From: JAZDJP01 sp043803805
Lineage (GTDB): Bacteria > Planctomycetota > JAZDJP01
Direction of reading: 5' to 3'
Assembly: GCA_043803805.1 (NCBI GenBank)
Contig: JAZDJP010000117.1
Span: forward strand, 1 to 64,000
Length of the DNA stretch: 64,000 bases
Position 1 is the first letter of the stretch. Each line of letters begins with the position of its first letter. Positions 9,479 through 17,311 of this stretch are shown in pieces. The notes under the pieces were generated by a model, which was not told the origin of the DNA, ran no database searches, and worked only from the letters and a program-made list of their open reading frames with translations. The position numbers and the translations under genes were made by a program.

Positions 9479-9931
9479 ATGATCGCCGACCGTTTGGAAA
9501 ACGCCGGATTGTACGCTGCCGCGGGGACGCGCCTGGCGAAGGCCTTTGCTCATCTGAAAAAACTTCTCGCCGCCCTTCCCCCGGACGGGAAGATCGAACT
9601 CGAGGGGAAGGACATCTTCGCCCTCGTCCAGTCCTACGAGACCCGGCCCGCGGCGGAGAAGACGTGGGAGGCGCATCGCGACTATATTGACATCCAGCAC
9701 GTCGCCGATGGCCGCGAAATTCTCGAGTGGGCCCCGGCGGGGCGGCTTTCCCCGGCGGGGACGTACAACCCGGAGAAGGACGTGGTGTTTTTCCAGGAGG
9801 CGGAGGGCGTTCCGGTGCGCCTGGCCGCGGGGGAGTTCGTCGTGTTTTTCCCCAATGACGCCCACCGGCCCCAGTGCGCGTGGGGGCCGCCGGCGAAGGT
9901 GAGGAAGGTCGTCATCAAAGTGAGACGATGA
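9479..9931 (+). CDS. YhcH/YjgK/YiaL (DUF386) family protein
   Basis: 150 residues from the ATG at 9479, which has GGAGAGGGA just upstream. Blocks typical of the family are EGKDIFALVQSYETRP, WEAHRDYIDIQHVADGREILEWAP and the cupin-like GEFVVFFPNDAHRPQCAW, whose His/Asp residues bind metal in characterised members. The family is linked to sugar-acid and sialic-acid catabolism and anomerase-like roles. No sugar catabolic genes adjoin it here. Its stop is one base before the next start, so it is probably co-translated with the BtuF-like protein. Confidence 0.87.
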   Translation: MIADRLENAGLYAAAGTRLAKAFAHLKKLLAALPPDGKIELEGKDIFALVQSYETRPAAEKTWEAHRDYIDIQHVADGREILEWAPAGRLSPAGTYNPEKDVVFFQEAEGVPVRLAAGEFVVFFPNDAHRPQCAWGPPAKVRKVVIKVRR

Positions 9932-9932
9932 A

Positions 9933-10676
9933 ATGCCCGAGGAACTGATTGACGATTCCGACGAGATGATTTTCCCTTCCCGCGTTGTGTGCCTCTGCCC
10001 GGGTTCGACGGACACGGTCCGGGCTCTCGGGGCGGGGGACCGGATGACCGCCGCCGATGCCGATGGCGGGGCGGTGGCGCTGGCCGGGGTTCCGGATCTC
10101 GTGATTTCTTTTGCGGGGGTGCCCTGTGATGCCGGTGTGCTCGCGGGGGTTCCTCTGCTCGCCCTGCGTCCGATGACCCTGGGCGAGGTGATGGATGGCA
10201 TTCTCCTGGTGGGACGCATCCTCGGTAACGACGTGGAGGCGATGTGCGTCGTCGAGCGCCTGGCCGCGGAGGTTCGCGACATCCGGGAACGCGGCCGCTG
10301 CTTTCCCCGTCGCCCGCGGGTGTTTTTCGAGGAGCAGAGCGTTCCGCTTTCCTCCGGCGGGCGGTGGATCGGCGAACTCGTCGGCATCGCCGGGGGCGAG
10401 AACGTTTTTGCGAAGCGGAGCGCGCCCGGGGGGGATGCCCCGGTTGTCGAATCCGCCGACGTGGTCCGCCAGGATCCGGAGATCATCTTTGCCGCGGCGC
10501 CGGGGGGGGGATTCGATGCCGGGGTCATCCGTCGCCGGCGCGGCTGGGAAACGATCGGGGCGGTCCGGGAAGGTCGGATCCACGGCATCGCCGCGGCGGA
10601 CATTCTCGCGCCGGGGCCGTCCCTGATCAAGGGGTTGCAGCAGATGCATGATTTTATGGCGGCGGTGGTGAAATAG
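9933..10676 (+). CDS. BtuF-like periplasmic-binding-fold protein lacking a signal peptide
   Basis: 247 residues of the helical-backbone metal/cobalamin binding fold (PF01497 type). It opens with RVVCLCPGSTDTVRALGAGDRM, the canonical BtuF/FhuD start, and later has SGGRWIGELVGIAGGENVF and the typical ADVVRQDPEIIF. No signal peptide or lipobox precedes the fold; the N terminus is MPEELIDDSDEM, so the protein looks cytoplasmic. No permease or ATPase gene is adjacent. It could be an intracellular corrinoid-binding protein rather than a transport component. It lies between the YhcH gene (1-base gap) and the GT-C gene (1-base gap). Confidence 0.72.
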   Translation: MPEELIDDSDEMIFPSRVVCLCPGSTDTVRALGAGDRMTAADADGGAVALAGVPDLVISFAGVPCDAGVLAGVPLLALRPMTLGEVMDGILLVGRILGNDVEAMCVVERLAAEVRDIRERGRCFPRRPRVFFEEQSVPLSSGGRWIGELVGIAGGENVFAKRSAPGGDAPVVESADVVRQDPEIIFAAAPGGGFDAGVIRRRRGWETIGAVREGRIHGIAAADILAPGPSLIKGLQQMHDFMAAVVK

Positions 10677-10677
10677 A

Positions 10678-12747
10678 ATGAACCGCTTCCGGACGCTTGT
10701 CGCCGTCGCGGCGGGGCTGTGGATGGTCGCGGCCGCGGCGGTGTTCTTCACGGCGCCCGGGCCGAATCCGGTGATCCGGTTTCTGGTCGCGACGGCGGGG
10801 ACGCTCGCCATCGCCGGGACGGCGCTTCTGGCATTTCTCTTCGGCGGACTGGCGTTTCTCCGGGCGACAGGCTTGGAACCCGGGGATCCTTCCGTTCGCG
10901 CCATCGCGGCGGTCGGCGCCGGGCTGGGGCTTTTCCAAGTTATTGTTCTGATCCTCGGCGGCGCGGGAGGACTCTCCCTTCCGGTGGCGTGGGGGCTTCT
11001 CCTGGCGTTTCTCGCCGCGGGCATCCGGCCGGCGGCGGCGGAGCTCCCCGGGCTCGCGCGCGACGTCATGGAGGCCCTTCGCCGGATGACGCTGTTCGAG
11101 CGGGTTCTCCTGGCGTTCGCGGCGGTCGTCACGGTTCTGTCCGTCCTCTACGCCTTCGTTCCCCCGGTGGGTTACGACGACCTCGAGTACCATCTCGGCG
11201 GGCCGAAGGCCTGGTGGCAGGCCGGCCGGGTGGGTTTCCTTTCCGGGAACGTCTACACGAATTTTCCCTCCGGGATGGAGATGGTTTCGTATTTCTTCAT
11301 GACGGCGACGGAGGACCCCCTGGGCGGGGCGACTCTGGCCCGCCTCGTCAACATCGCGCTTTTGCTGCTGACGGGGGCGCTTGTCCTGGCATGGGCGGAG
11401 GAGCGGCTGGGGCGGGACGCGGCATGGCCCGCGGCGGTGTTTTTCATCGCGACCCCCTGGACGGCGCTTCTGGCGATGGAGTGCAACACGGAGCCGGGGC
11501 AGGCGTTTTTCTCCGCGCTGACGCTGTATGCCTTTTCGCGGGGGGTGTTCCCGATCGAGGGGGATGCCGGGCGTTGCCGGCGATGGCTGGCCCTGGCGGG
11601 GCTCGCGGCGGGATTCGCGGCGGGGTGCAAATACCCGGTGCTTCTGTTTCTCCACCTGCCGCTGGTCCTGATGATTCCGTATCTGGTGTGGCGCCGCCGG
11701 ATGGATGCGGCCGGGGCGGCAGGGTTTCTCGTTCTCTCGGTGGCCGGACTCCTGCCGTGGCTTGTCCGCAATTATGTCAACACGGGGAATCCGGTGTACC
11801 CGTTCGCGTATGCCCTGTTCGCGGGTGATCCGCGTCTGGAGGCGGTGTGGAGCGCGGCCCAGGCCGCCCGGTTCCAGGCGGCCCACGCGGCCGGGGGATG
11901 GGATCCGGCCGGTATGCCGGGACGGTTGTGGGGGTATATCGTTGCCAGCGGTTGGATGTCCGCCGTCTACGCGGCCTTTCTCCCGCTTCTGCTTCTTCGT
12001 CTCGTTCCCGGCGGGGGCCGCGGGGAGCGAAAAGGCATTCCGGCGTGGCTCGGGTTTCTCATCGTGTATGCCGGCGTTTACTATGTGATCTGGGACGCGG
12101 CGACCCACCGGGTGGACCGGTTCCTGTTTCCCGTGATTCCGGTGTTGGCGCTTCTGGCGGGGGCGGGGTTCGCGGCCGCGGCGGCGGTGACGCCGGCGCG
12201 CCTTGCGGCCGTGGCGGCGGTGGGGCTTCTCGTCCCGGCGCTCTTCCGCACGGGGATCGCGCACGTCATCGAAGACGGTTTCCGGGTGGCGTTCGGGGTG
12301 GAGGACGAACGCGTCTGTCTCGCGCGCAAGATGAAGGGCTCGACATGGTCGCCGGAGGTTTCGGACGCCGTGAACGCCCTGCCGCCGGGGTCGTGTGTTC
12401 TATTTGTGGGGGAGGCGCGGACGTTCCACACCGGACCCCGTGTGATCGCGGCCACGGTCTTCGACCGGAATCCCCTGGAGGAGGCCCTGACCGCGTCGGG
12501 ATCGGCGCGGGATGTCCGCGACCGGCTTCGGGCGCGGGGCGTCACCCACGTCTATTTCAACGAGGCCGAGATGGAACGGCTTGCCCGGACCTACGCGTAC
12601 GAGTTCCAGGGGGAGCGGCGCGCGGGGCTGGAAATTTCCCGGACCGGACTTCTCCGGGAATTCGGCGACGGTTTCCTCGAGCCCGTCACGTCGTTCGCCG
12701 GCACGCCGGACGGGCCGGTGCGGCATCGGCTGTATAAAATAAACTGA
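10678..12747 (+). CDS. multi-pass GT-C glycosyltransferase-like membrane protein
   Basis: 689 residues with about 10-12 hydrophobic segments through residue 520, then a soluble C-terminal domain of about 160 residues. After the third segment lies GYDDLEYHLGGPKAWWQAGR, matching the acidic first periplasmic loop of ArnT/PMT-type GT-C enzymes, which use lipid-linked sugars. NFPSGMEMVSYFFM and TPWTALLAMECNTEPGQAFF fit the following loops. Donor and acceptor cannot be predicted. The operon-like spacing with the two upstream genes gives no clear pathway. Confidence 0.72.
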   Translation: MNRFRTLVAVAAGLWMVAAAAVFFTAPGPNPVIRFLVATAGTLAIAGTALLAFLFGGLAFLRATGLEPGDPSVRAIAAVGAGLGLFQVIVLILGGAGGLSLPVAWGLLLAFLAAGIRPAAAELPGLARDVMEALRRMTLFERVLLAFAAVVTVLSVLYAFVPPVGYDDLEYHLGGPKAWWQAGRVGFLSGNVYTNFPSGMEMVSYFFMTATEDPLGGATLARLVNIALLLLTGALVLAWAEERLGRDAAWPAAVFFIATPWTALLAMECNTEPGQAFFSALTLYAFSRGVFPIEGDAGRCRRWLALAGLAAGFAAGCKYPVLLFLHLPLVLMIPYLVWRRRMDAAGAAGFLVLSVAGLLPWLVRNYVNTGNPVYPFAYALFAGDPRLEAVWSAAQAARFQAAHAAGGWDPAGMPGRLWGYIVASGWMSAVYAAFLPLLLLRLVPGGGRGERKGIPAWLGFLIVYAGVYYVIWDAATHRVDRFLFPVIPVLALLAGAGFAAAAAVTPARLAAVAAVGLLVPALFRTGIAHVIEDGFRVAFGVEDERVCLARKMKGSTWSPEVSDAVNALPPGSCVLFVGEARTFHTGPRVIAATVFDRNPLEEALTASGSARDVRDRLRARGVTHVYFNEAEMERLARTYAYEFQGERRAGLEISRTGLLREFGDGFLEPVTSFAGTPDGPVRHRLYKIN

Positions 12748-12936
12748 GCCAATCCGGTTGCCGGGCGTTTATCCTTTCGGGCCGGGCGCAAGTTCCTGCT
12801 GAACCGGTCGTGACGTGATCCTGGGGGATGGATCCGAATTCCGCTCGCGTGACATTCCTCCGGACTTTTGATAAGATGCCCTCATGGTTATGGATCGTGA
12901 GAAGGAAATCATTCCCGAATTGCGGCGCGCCCAATC

Positions 12937-13662
12937 ATGACCGAACGCCTCCAAAAACTTCTCGCCCAGGCAGGCCTCGGCTCCCGCCGGGCCTGCGAGG
13001 ATCTCATCCGCGAGGGGCGGGTGACGGTCAATAAAAAGCCCGCGAAACTCGGGGACAAGGCCGATCCCGGAGCGGACGACATCCGATGCGACGGGGAACG
13101 CCTGCATCTCGAGCGCAGGCACTACATCGCCCTTCACAAGCCCAAGGGGTACGTTTCGACGAACGCCGACGAGCTGGGGCGGCCCCGGGTGGTTGATCTC
13201 CTCCCGGACCTGGGGGCGCGCCTCTTCCCCGCGGGGCGGCTCGACGAGGACAGCGAGGGGCTGATTATCCTGACGAACGACGGTGAGTTCGCCAACCGGA
13301 TCACCCATCCGCGGTTCGGCGTGAAGAAGACCTACGTCGCCGAGGTGCGCGGCGCGCTGACCCCGGAGATTCTCGGAAAATTGAAAAAAGGGGTGTGGCT
13401 CTCCGAGGGGAAGGCCCAGCCGGCGGGGCTCCGCGTCGTGGAAAAATGGCGCGAGCAGGCGATTCTGGAGGTCGTCATCTGGGAGGGGATGAACCGCCAG
13501 GTGCGGCGCATGATCGAAGGGGTGGGGCTCAGGGTCCGGCGCCTGACCCGCACCGCGATCGGACCCTTGAAACTTGGATCGCTTCCCATGGGCAAGCACC
13601 GCCGGCTCACCGACAGCGAGATCCGGGCGGTGCAGGGCGTGTCCGTTTCCGATCAATCGTAA
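12937..13662 (+). CDS. rluB: RsuA/RluB-family rRNA pseudouridine synthase
   Basis: 241 residues. The N-terminal S4 RNA-binding domain (residues 1-60, ERLQKLLAQAGLGSRRACEDLI) is followed by the pseudouridine synthase domain with the catalytic motif GRLDEDSEGLIILTNDG; the Asp after GRL is the nucleophile. GMNRQVRRMIEGVG is the family's C-terminal block. The family modifies 16S or 23S rRNA; assignment to RluB rather than RluE/F/RsuA is by resemblance. The 189 bases upstream hold no other gene. Confidence 0.93.
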   Translation: MTERLQKLLAQAGLGSRRACEDLIREGRVTVNKKPAKLGDKADPGADDIRCDGERLHLERRHYIALHKPKGYVSTNADELGRPRVVDLLPDLGARLFPAGRLDEDSEGLIILTNDGEFANRITHPRFGVKKTYVAEVRGALTPEILGKLKKGVWLSEGKAQPAGLRVVEKWREQAILEVVIWEGMNRQVRRMIEGVGLRVRRLTRTAIGPLKLGSLPMGKHRRLTDSEIRAVQGVSVSDQS

Positions 13663-13687
13663 GTCACCCGCGTATCCCCAAGGCCGC

Positions 13688-13716
13688 TTGATTTGACCCC
13701 TTTCGTCCGATACACT
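13688..13716 (+). promoter_or_regulatory. sigma70-like promoter for the EF-G paralog
   Basis: TTGATT at 13688-13693 and TACACT at 13711-13716 are separated by 17 bases, close to the sigma70 consensus. The element lies about 25 bases upstream of the strong GGAGGGGAGAGG ribosome binding site of the gene starting at 13741. Sequence match only. Confidence 0.45.
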
Positions 13717-13740
13717 ACTTCCTTTGGAGGGGAGAGGAAA

Positions 13741-15780
13741 ATGGCCTATGAACCGAAGGACATCCGCAACATTGCGCTCGTCGGGCATGGCGGGTCGGGC
13801 AAGACCACGCTCGCCGACGCCATGCTCTTCAAGGCGAAGGCGTCCAACCGTTTCGGGAAGGTGAACGACGGGACGTCGCTATCCGATTACGATCCCGAGG
13901 AGAAGGAGCGCAAGATCTCCATTGATCTGGCCATCCTTCATTGCGGCTGGAAGGGGACCGAGATCCAGATTCTCGACACCCCCGGCTTCGCCGATTTTGT
14001 CGGCGCGGCCGTGAACGGGCTCTCCGTCGCCGAGACGGCGGTGTTCACCGTGAGCGCGGTGGCGGGGATCGAGGTGAACACCCGAAAACTCTGGAAAATG
14101 GCCTCCGATCGGGGGCTGCCGCGCATCATCGTCATCACGAAACTGGATGCGGACAACGCGAAATACGCCGAGACCCTCCGGAAGATCCAGGACGCGTTCG
14201 GGACGTTCTGCAAGCCCGTGGTGCTGGCGAAGGGCGAGGCGAAGTCCTTCTCGGGCGTCGTGGATCTTGTGACGCTCAAGGACGCGCCGGCCGACCTCAA
14301 GGCCGAGGCGGAGAAACGCGCCGCCGAACTCCGGGAGGCCGCGGTCGAGGCCGACGACGCGCTTCTGGAACGGTACCTGGAGGGGAAACCCGTCAGCATC
14401 GAGGAGGCGGAGGGCGCCCTCGCCAAATCCATTCTCCTGGGCAAGATGGTCCCGGTCCTCGCCGTGTCATCGGACAAGGACATCGGCGTGACGGAACTCA
14501 TGGATTTCATCGCCCGGTACGCCCCGTCCCCCGTGTCCGCGAAGCCCCGCGCGGCCGGCGACGGAAAGACGGTTGCTCTGAACCCGGAAGGTCCCTTCAC
14601 GGCCCAGGTCTTCAAGGTGGTGATTGATCCCTTCGTGGGGCGGTTGTCCTATTTCCGGGTCTTCTCCGGCGCGGTGGATCCCGGCAAGCCCCTCCACAAC
14701 GCGTCCCGGCAGGAGGACCTGCGCATCGGCGGATTCTCCCGCCCGCAGGGGAAGGATCTCGAGACCGTGACGAGGATCGTGACCGGGGACATCGTCACGG
14801 TGGCCAAGGTGGAGAACGTCGCCATCGGCGACACCCTCGTCCAGGATCCCGCCACGTCCGTGGTCCTGCCCGCCTTCACCTATCCGACCCCGATGGTGTC
14901 GCTCGCGGTCGAGCCCAAGAGCCGGGGGGACGAGGCGAAGATCAGCGGATCGCTGGCCAAGATCGTCGAGGAGGACAAGACGTTCAGGGTGACGCGCGAC
15001 CAGCAGACGGGGGAACTGGTGACCACGGGGATGGGGGACCTCCATCTGGATGTGGTGCTGGCGCGCCTGAAGCGTCGGTTCGCCCTCGAGGTGACGACGA
15101 AGGAGCCCAAGATTCCCTACCGGGAGACCATCACCGGAAAGGGCGATGCCAACTACCGCCACAAGAAGCAGACGGGCGGCGCGGGCCAGTTCGCCGAGGT
15201 GTGGCTCCGGATCGAGCCCCTGGAGCGCGGCAAGGGATTCGAGTTCCACAACGAAGTCAAGGGAGGCGCCATCTCCCAGCAATACATTCCGTCGATCGAG
15301 AAGGGCATCAAACAGATGCTCGAGCGGGGGGCGTACGGCGGCTACCCGATGGTGGACATCCGGGCGGCGGTGTATTACGGCAAGGAACACCCGGTGGACT
15401 CGAAGGACATCGCCTTCCAGGTTGCCGGGCGGGAATGTTTCAAACTGGCCTGCCAGCAGGCGCGGATGGTGCTTCTCGAACCCATCGTGACCATCGAGAT
15501 TACGGTGCCCTCCAAATACATCGGCGGCATCACCGGGGATTTGAACAGCCGCCGGGGCCGCATCCTGGGCGTGGACGTGGCGGAGGGCGGGGACACCCAG
15601 TCGGTGAAGGCCATGATTCCGCTCGCGGAGATCTCCCGGTACTCCACCGAACTCCGGTCCATCACCGGCGGGGAGGGGTATTACACCCTGGAGTTCTCGC
15701 ACTACGACATCGTCCCGCACAAGAACGCGGAGGCGGTCGTGGCGCGGTCGAAACCCCAGGCGAAGACCGAAGAAGAGTAG
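13741..15780 (+). CDS. EF-G-like translational GTPase (EF-G2 paralog)
   Basis: 679 residues. The start at 13741 follows a strong purine-rich ribosome binding site. The P-loop GHGGSGKTT (residues 15-23), DTPGFADFVG (G3) and ITKLD (G4) mark a translational GTPase, and domains II-V of EF-G follow to YYTLEFSHYDIVP. The shorter switch region and G4 ITKLDADN resemble the EF-G2-type paralog group rather than the main elongation factor. The canonical fusA, normally in the str operon, is expected elsewhere. The exact role of this group (ribosome recycling, stress, specialised translocation) is unsettled. Its stop codon TAG lies inside a dispersed palindrome. Confidence 0.88.
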   Translation: MAYEPKDIRNIALVGHGGSGKTTLADAMLFKAKASNRFGKVNDGTSLSDYDPEEKERKISIDLAILHCGWKGTEIQILDTPGFADFVGAAVNGLSVAETAVFTVSAVAGIEVNTRKLWKMASDRGLPRIIVITKLDADNAKYAETLRKIQDAFGTFCKPVVLAKGEAKSFSGVVDLVTLKDAPADLKAEAEKRAAELREAAVEADDALLERYLEGKPVSIEEAEGALAKSILLGKMVPVLAVSSDKDIGVTELMDFIARYAPSPVSAKPRAAGDGKTVALNPEGPFTAQVFKVVIDPFVGRLSYFRVFSGAVDPGKPLHNASRQEDLRIGGFSRPQGKDLETVTRIVTGDIVTVAKVENVAIGDTLVQDPATSVVLPAFTYPTPMVSLAVEPKSRGDEAKISGSLAKIVEEDKTFRVTRDQQTGELVTTGMGDLHLDVVLARLKRRFALEVTTKEPKIPYRETITGKGDANYRHKKQTGGAGQFAEVWLRIEPLERGKGFEFHNEVKGGAISQQYIPSIEKGIKQMLERGAYGGYPMVDIRAAVYYGKEHPVDSKDIAFQVAGRECFKLACQQARMVLLEPIVTIEITVPSKYIGGITGDLNSRRGRILGVDVAEGGDTQSVKAMIPLAEISRYSTELRSITGGEGYYTLEFSHYDIVPHKNAEAVVARSKPQAKTEEE

Positions 15781-15805
15781 GGGCGGGTTTCAAACCCGCC
15801 CCTAC
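15777..15805. repeat. 29-bp dispersed palindrome, copy 1
   Basis: This is a perfect inverted repeat with 14-base arms (GTAGGGGCGGGTTT and its complement) around one central C. Its TAG at 15778-15780 is the stop codon of the EF-G paralog. Other copies lie at 16093-16121 and 62905-62933. It could form a stem-loop at the transcript's 3' end; there is no downstream T-run. Confidence 0.9.
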
Positions 15806-15824
15806 GGGCCGCCGTGAATTTGGT

Positions 15825-16046
15825 ATGGCGGCCATCGGGGGTTCCTCCCTCGAATCCCCGACACGAACCAATAGTTTCCTGCCAGAGCTCAATCTGGGGT
15901 ACGCCGGGGTCGCCAAGCGGTCGGTGTTCGTCATCAACAAGGCGGGAACGGTGGTGTATGCCTGGGTGTCCGAGGACCCGGGCAAGGTTCCGGATTTCGA
16001 AGCGGTGAAAAAGGCGCTGGCCGCGGCGTCGGCGGCGAAGGCGTAG
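15825..16046 (+). pseudogene. C-terminal remnant of a peroxiredoxin (AhpC/TSA/Bcp-like)
   Basis: From about 15885 the frame reads LGYAGVAKRSVFVINKAG, then YAWVSEDPGKVPDFEAVKKAL. This is the C-terminal part of AhpC/TSA-type peroxiredoxins with the conserved Arg and the W-V-S-x-D-P-G-K block. The thioredoxin-fold N-terminal half with the peroxidatic Cys is missing. The 60 bases before it carry no homology I recognise. An ATG at 15825 would allow a 73-residue product, but it could not be an active peroxidase. The remnant lies between two palindrome copies, in the 337-base space between the EF-G paralog and mltA. Confidence 0.7.
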
Positions 16047-16092
16047 CGGTTTGTTCCCTTTCGATCCGTGTCATATCCGCGTGACGGATGAT

Positions 16093-16121
16093 GTAGGGGC
16101 GGGTCTGAAACCCGCCCCTAC
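16093..16121. repeat. 29-bp dispersed palindrome, copy 2
   Basis: Same element as at 15777-15805, with two internal substitutions in the loop (GTCTGAAA). On the minus strand its TAG (complement of 16118-16120) is the stop codon of mltA. Confidence 0.9.
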
Positions 16122-17311
16122 TTGTCTCGCAATAAAATAAAATAGATGCGCCCCTCGGCGTAGAGGCCGCCGGCGGTTTTTTCCGCTTCGTTCCCGATCC
16201 CGGTATAAATGTCGGCCCGCCCGGGCGCCCGGATGGCTCCCCCGGTGTCCTGGACGAGCATGAACTGGCGGAAGGTGCGCGGCTTCCCGTCGGGTCCCGG
16301 GATTTTCGTGTCCACCAGCGCCAGCGCCCCCCGCGGGAAAATGTCCTTGTCCAGCGCGAGCGACCGGAAGGGGACGAGGGGTTCGTTGAGGGATCCCCGG
16401 GGCGTCCGCCCGGCGTCCGGCCGTTCCGTGAAAAAAACGTAGGACGGGTTGCGGTTCAGGTAATCCAGGTCCTCCGGGCGCTCCCGGAAGTGGCGCCGGA
16501 TCCCCGCGAGGTTCCTCCGGGATTTCGGGATTTTCCCGTCGGAAAGCAGCGCCCCCGCCACGCTCCCGTAGGGACGGTCGGTCTTCCCGGCGTAACCCAG
16601 GAGAATCTCGCCCTCGCCGGGGAGGCGCACTCGGACCGACCCCTGGAGGTGGGCGAGGAAGGCGTCGAAGGGATCCCGGAGCCAGACGAGTTCGAGTCCC
16701 CGGCCGGAGAGGAGTTTTTTTTCCTCGATCTCCCGCCGGTCCGGCCAGGGGACGATGCGCCCGTCCGGGAGCCGTCGCCCGCGGGGGATGCCGTCCTCCA
16801 TCACGAGTTCCGGCGGGGGGCGGTAAAGCGGATGGTCAAAGCCTCCTCCCGCGGAACGTCTTCCGTCGAGCACCGGGGTGTAGTAGCCGGTAAACAGCAT
16901 GTTCCCCCGGCCGTTCCATCCGGCTCCCCGGTAGAACACGAAATCCTTCCGGAGACGTTTCTCGACATCGGCCGGATCGGATGACGCATCGAGAATCCGC
17001 CGAAAGGCCTCGATGCTTTTCACGGTCCGGTGGTGGGAGGCGTCGCCGACCGGGTAGCCGTCGCGCGCGGAGGGTTTGGCGAGGAATGTGAGGCTGTGGC
17101 CAAGGGCGTCGCGCAGTCCCTTCCGGTCGGCGCAGGCGTCGGCGAGGGACGGGACGCGCCGCTCGGAAACGCCGATGAACGTCGGTTTTCCCGGCGGCAG
17201 GGGGCGGTCGTAGTCCGCGGGGCGGAGCCACCGCCAGGCGAGCCAGCCCAGGAGAAGAATCGTCCCCCCGGCCGCGGCCCGGCGCAGCAGGATTCTTGTC
17301 CGGTCATCCAT
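16118..17311 (-). CDS. mltA: membrane-bound lytic murein transglycosylase A-like protein
   Basis: 397 residues. An N-terminal hydrophobic anchor (about residues 12-27) replaces the lipobox of the E. coli enzyme. The MltA domain is recognisable in FTGYYTPVLDGRR and GFDHPLYRPPPEL. The C-terminal 3D (double-psi barrel) domain has QDTGGAI...GRADIYTGIGNEAE with the catalytic Asp residues. MltA cleaves peptidoglycan with formation of 1,6-anhydromuramyl ends at the outer-membrane side. Its start overlaps the integron integrase stop by 8 bases, an unusual partner. Its stop codon is supplied by palindrome copy 2. Confidence 0.9.
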   Translation of the reverse strand: MDDRTRILLRRAAAGGTILLLGWLAWRWLRPADYDRPLPPGKPTFIGVSERRVPSLADACADRKGLRDALGHSLTFLAKPSARDGYPVGDASHHRTVKSIEAFRRILDASSDPADVEKRLRKDFVFYRGAGWNGRGNMLFTGYYTPVLDGRRSAGGGFDHPLYRPPPELVMEDGIPRGRRLPDGRIVPWPDRREIEEKKLLSGRGLELVWLRDPFDAFLAHLQGSVRVRLPGEGEILLGYAGKTDRPYGSVAGALLSDGKIPKSRRNLAGIRRHFRERPEDLDYLNRNPSYVFFTERPDAGRTPRGSLNEPLVPFRSLALDKDIFPRGALALVDTKIPGPDGKPRTFRQFMLVQDTGGAIRAPGRADIYTGIGNEAEKTAGGLYAEGRIYFILLRDK

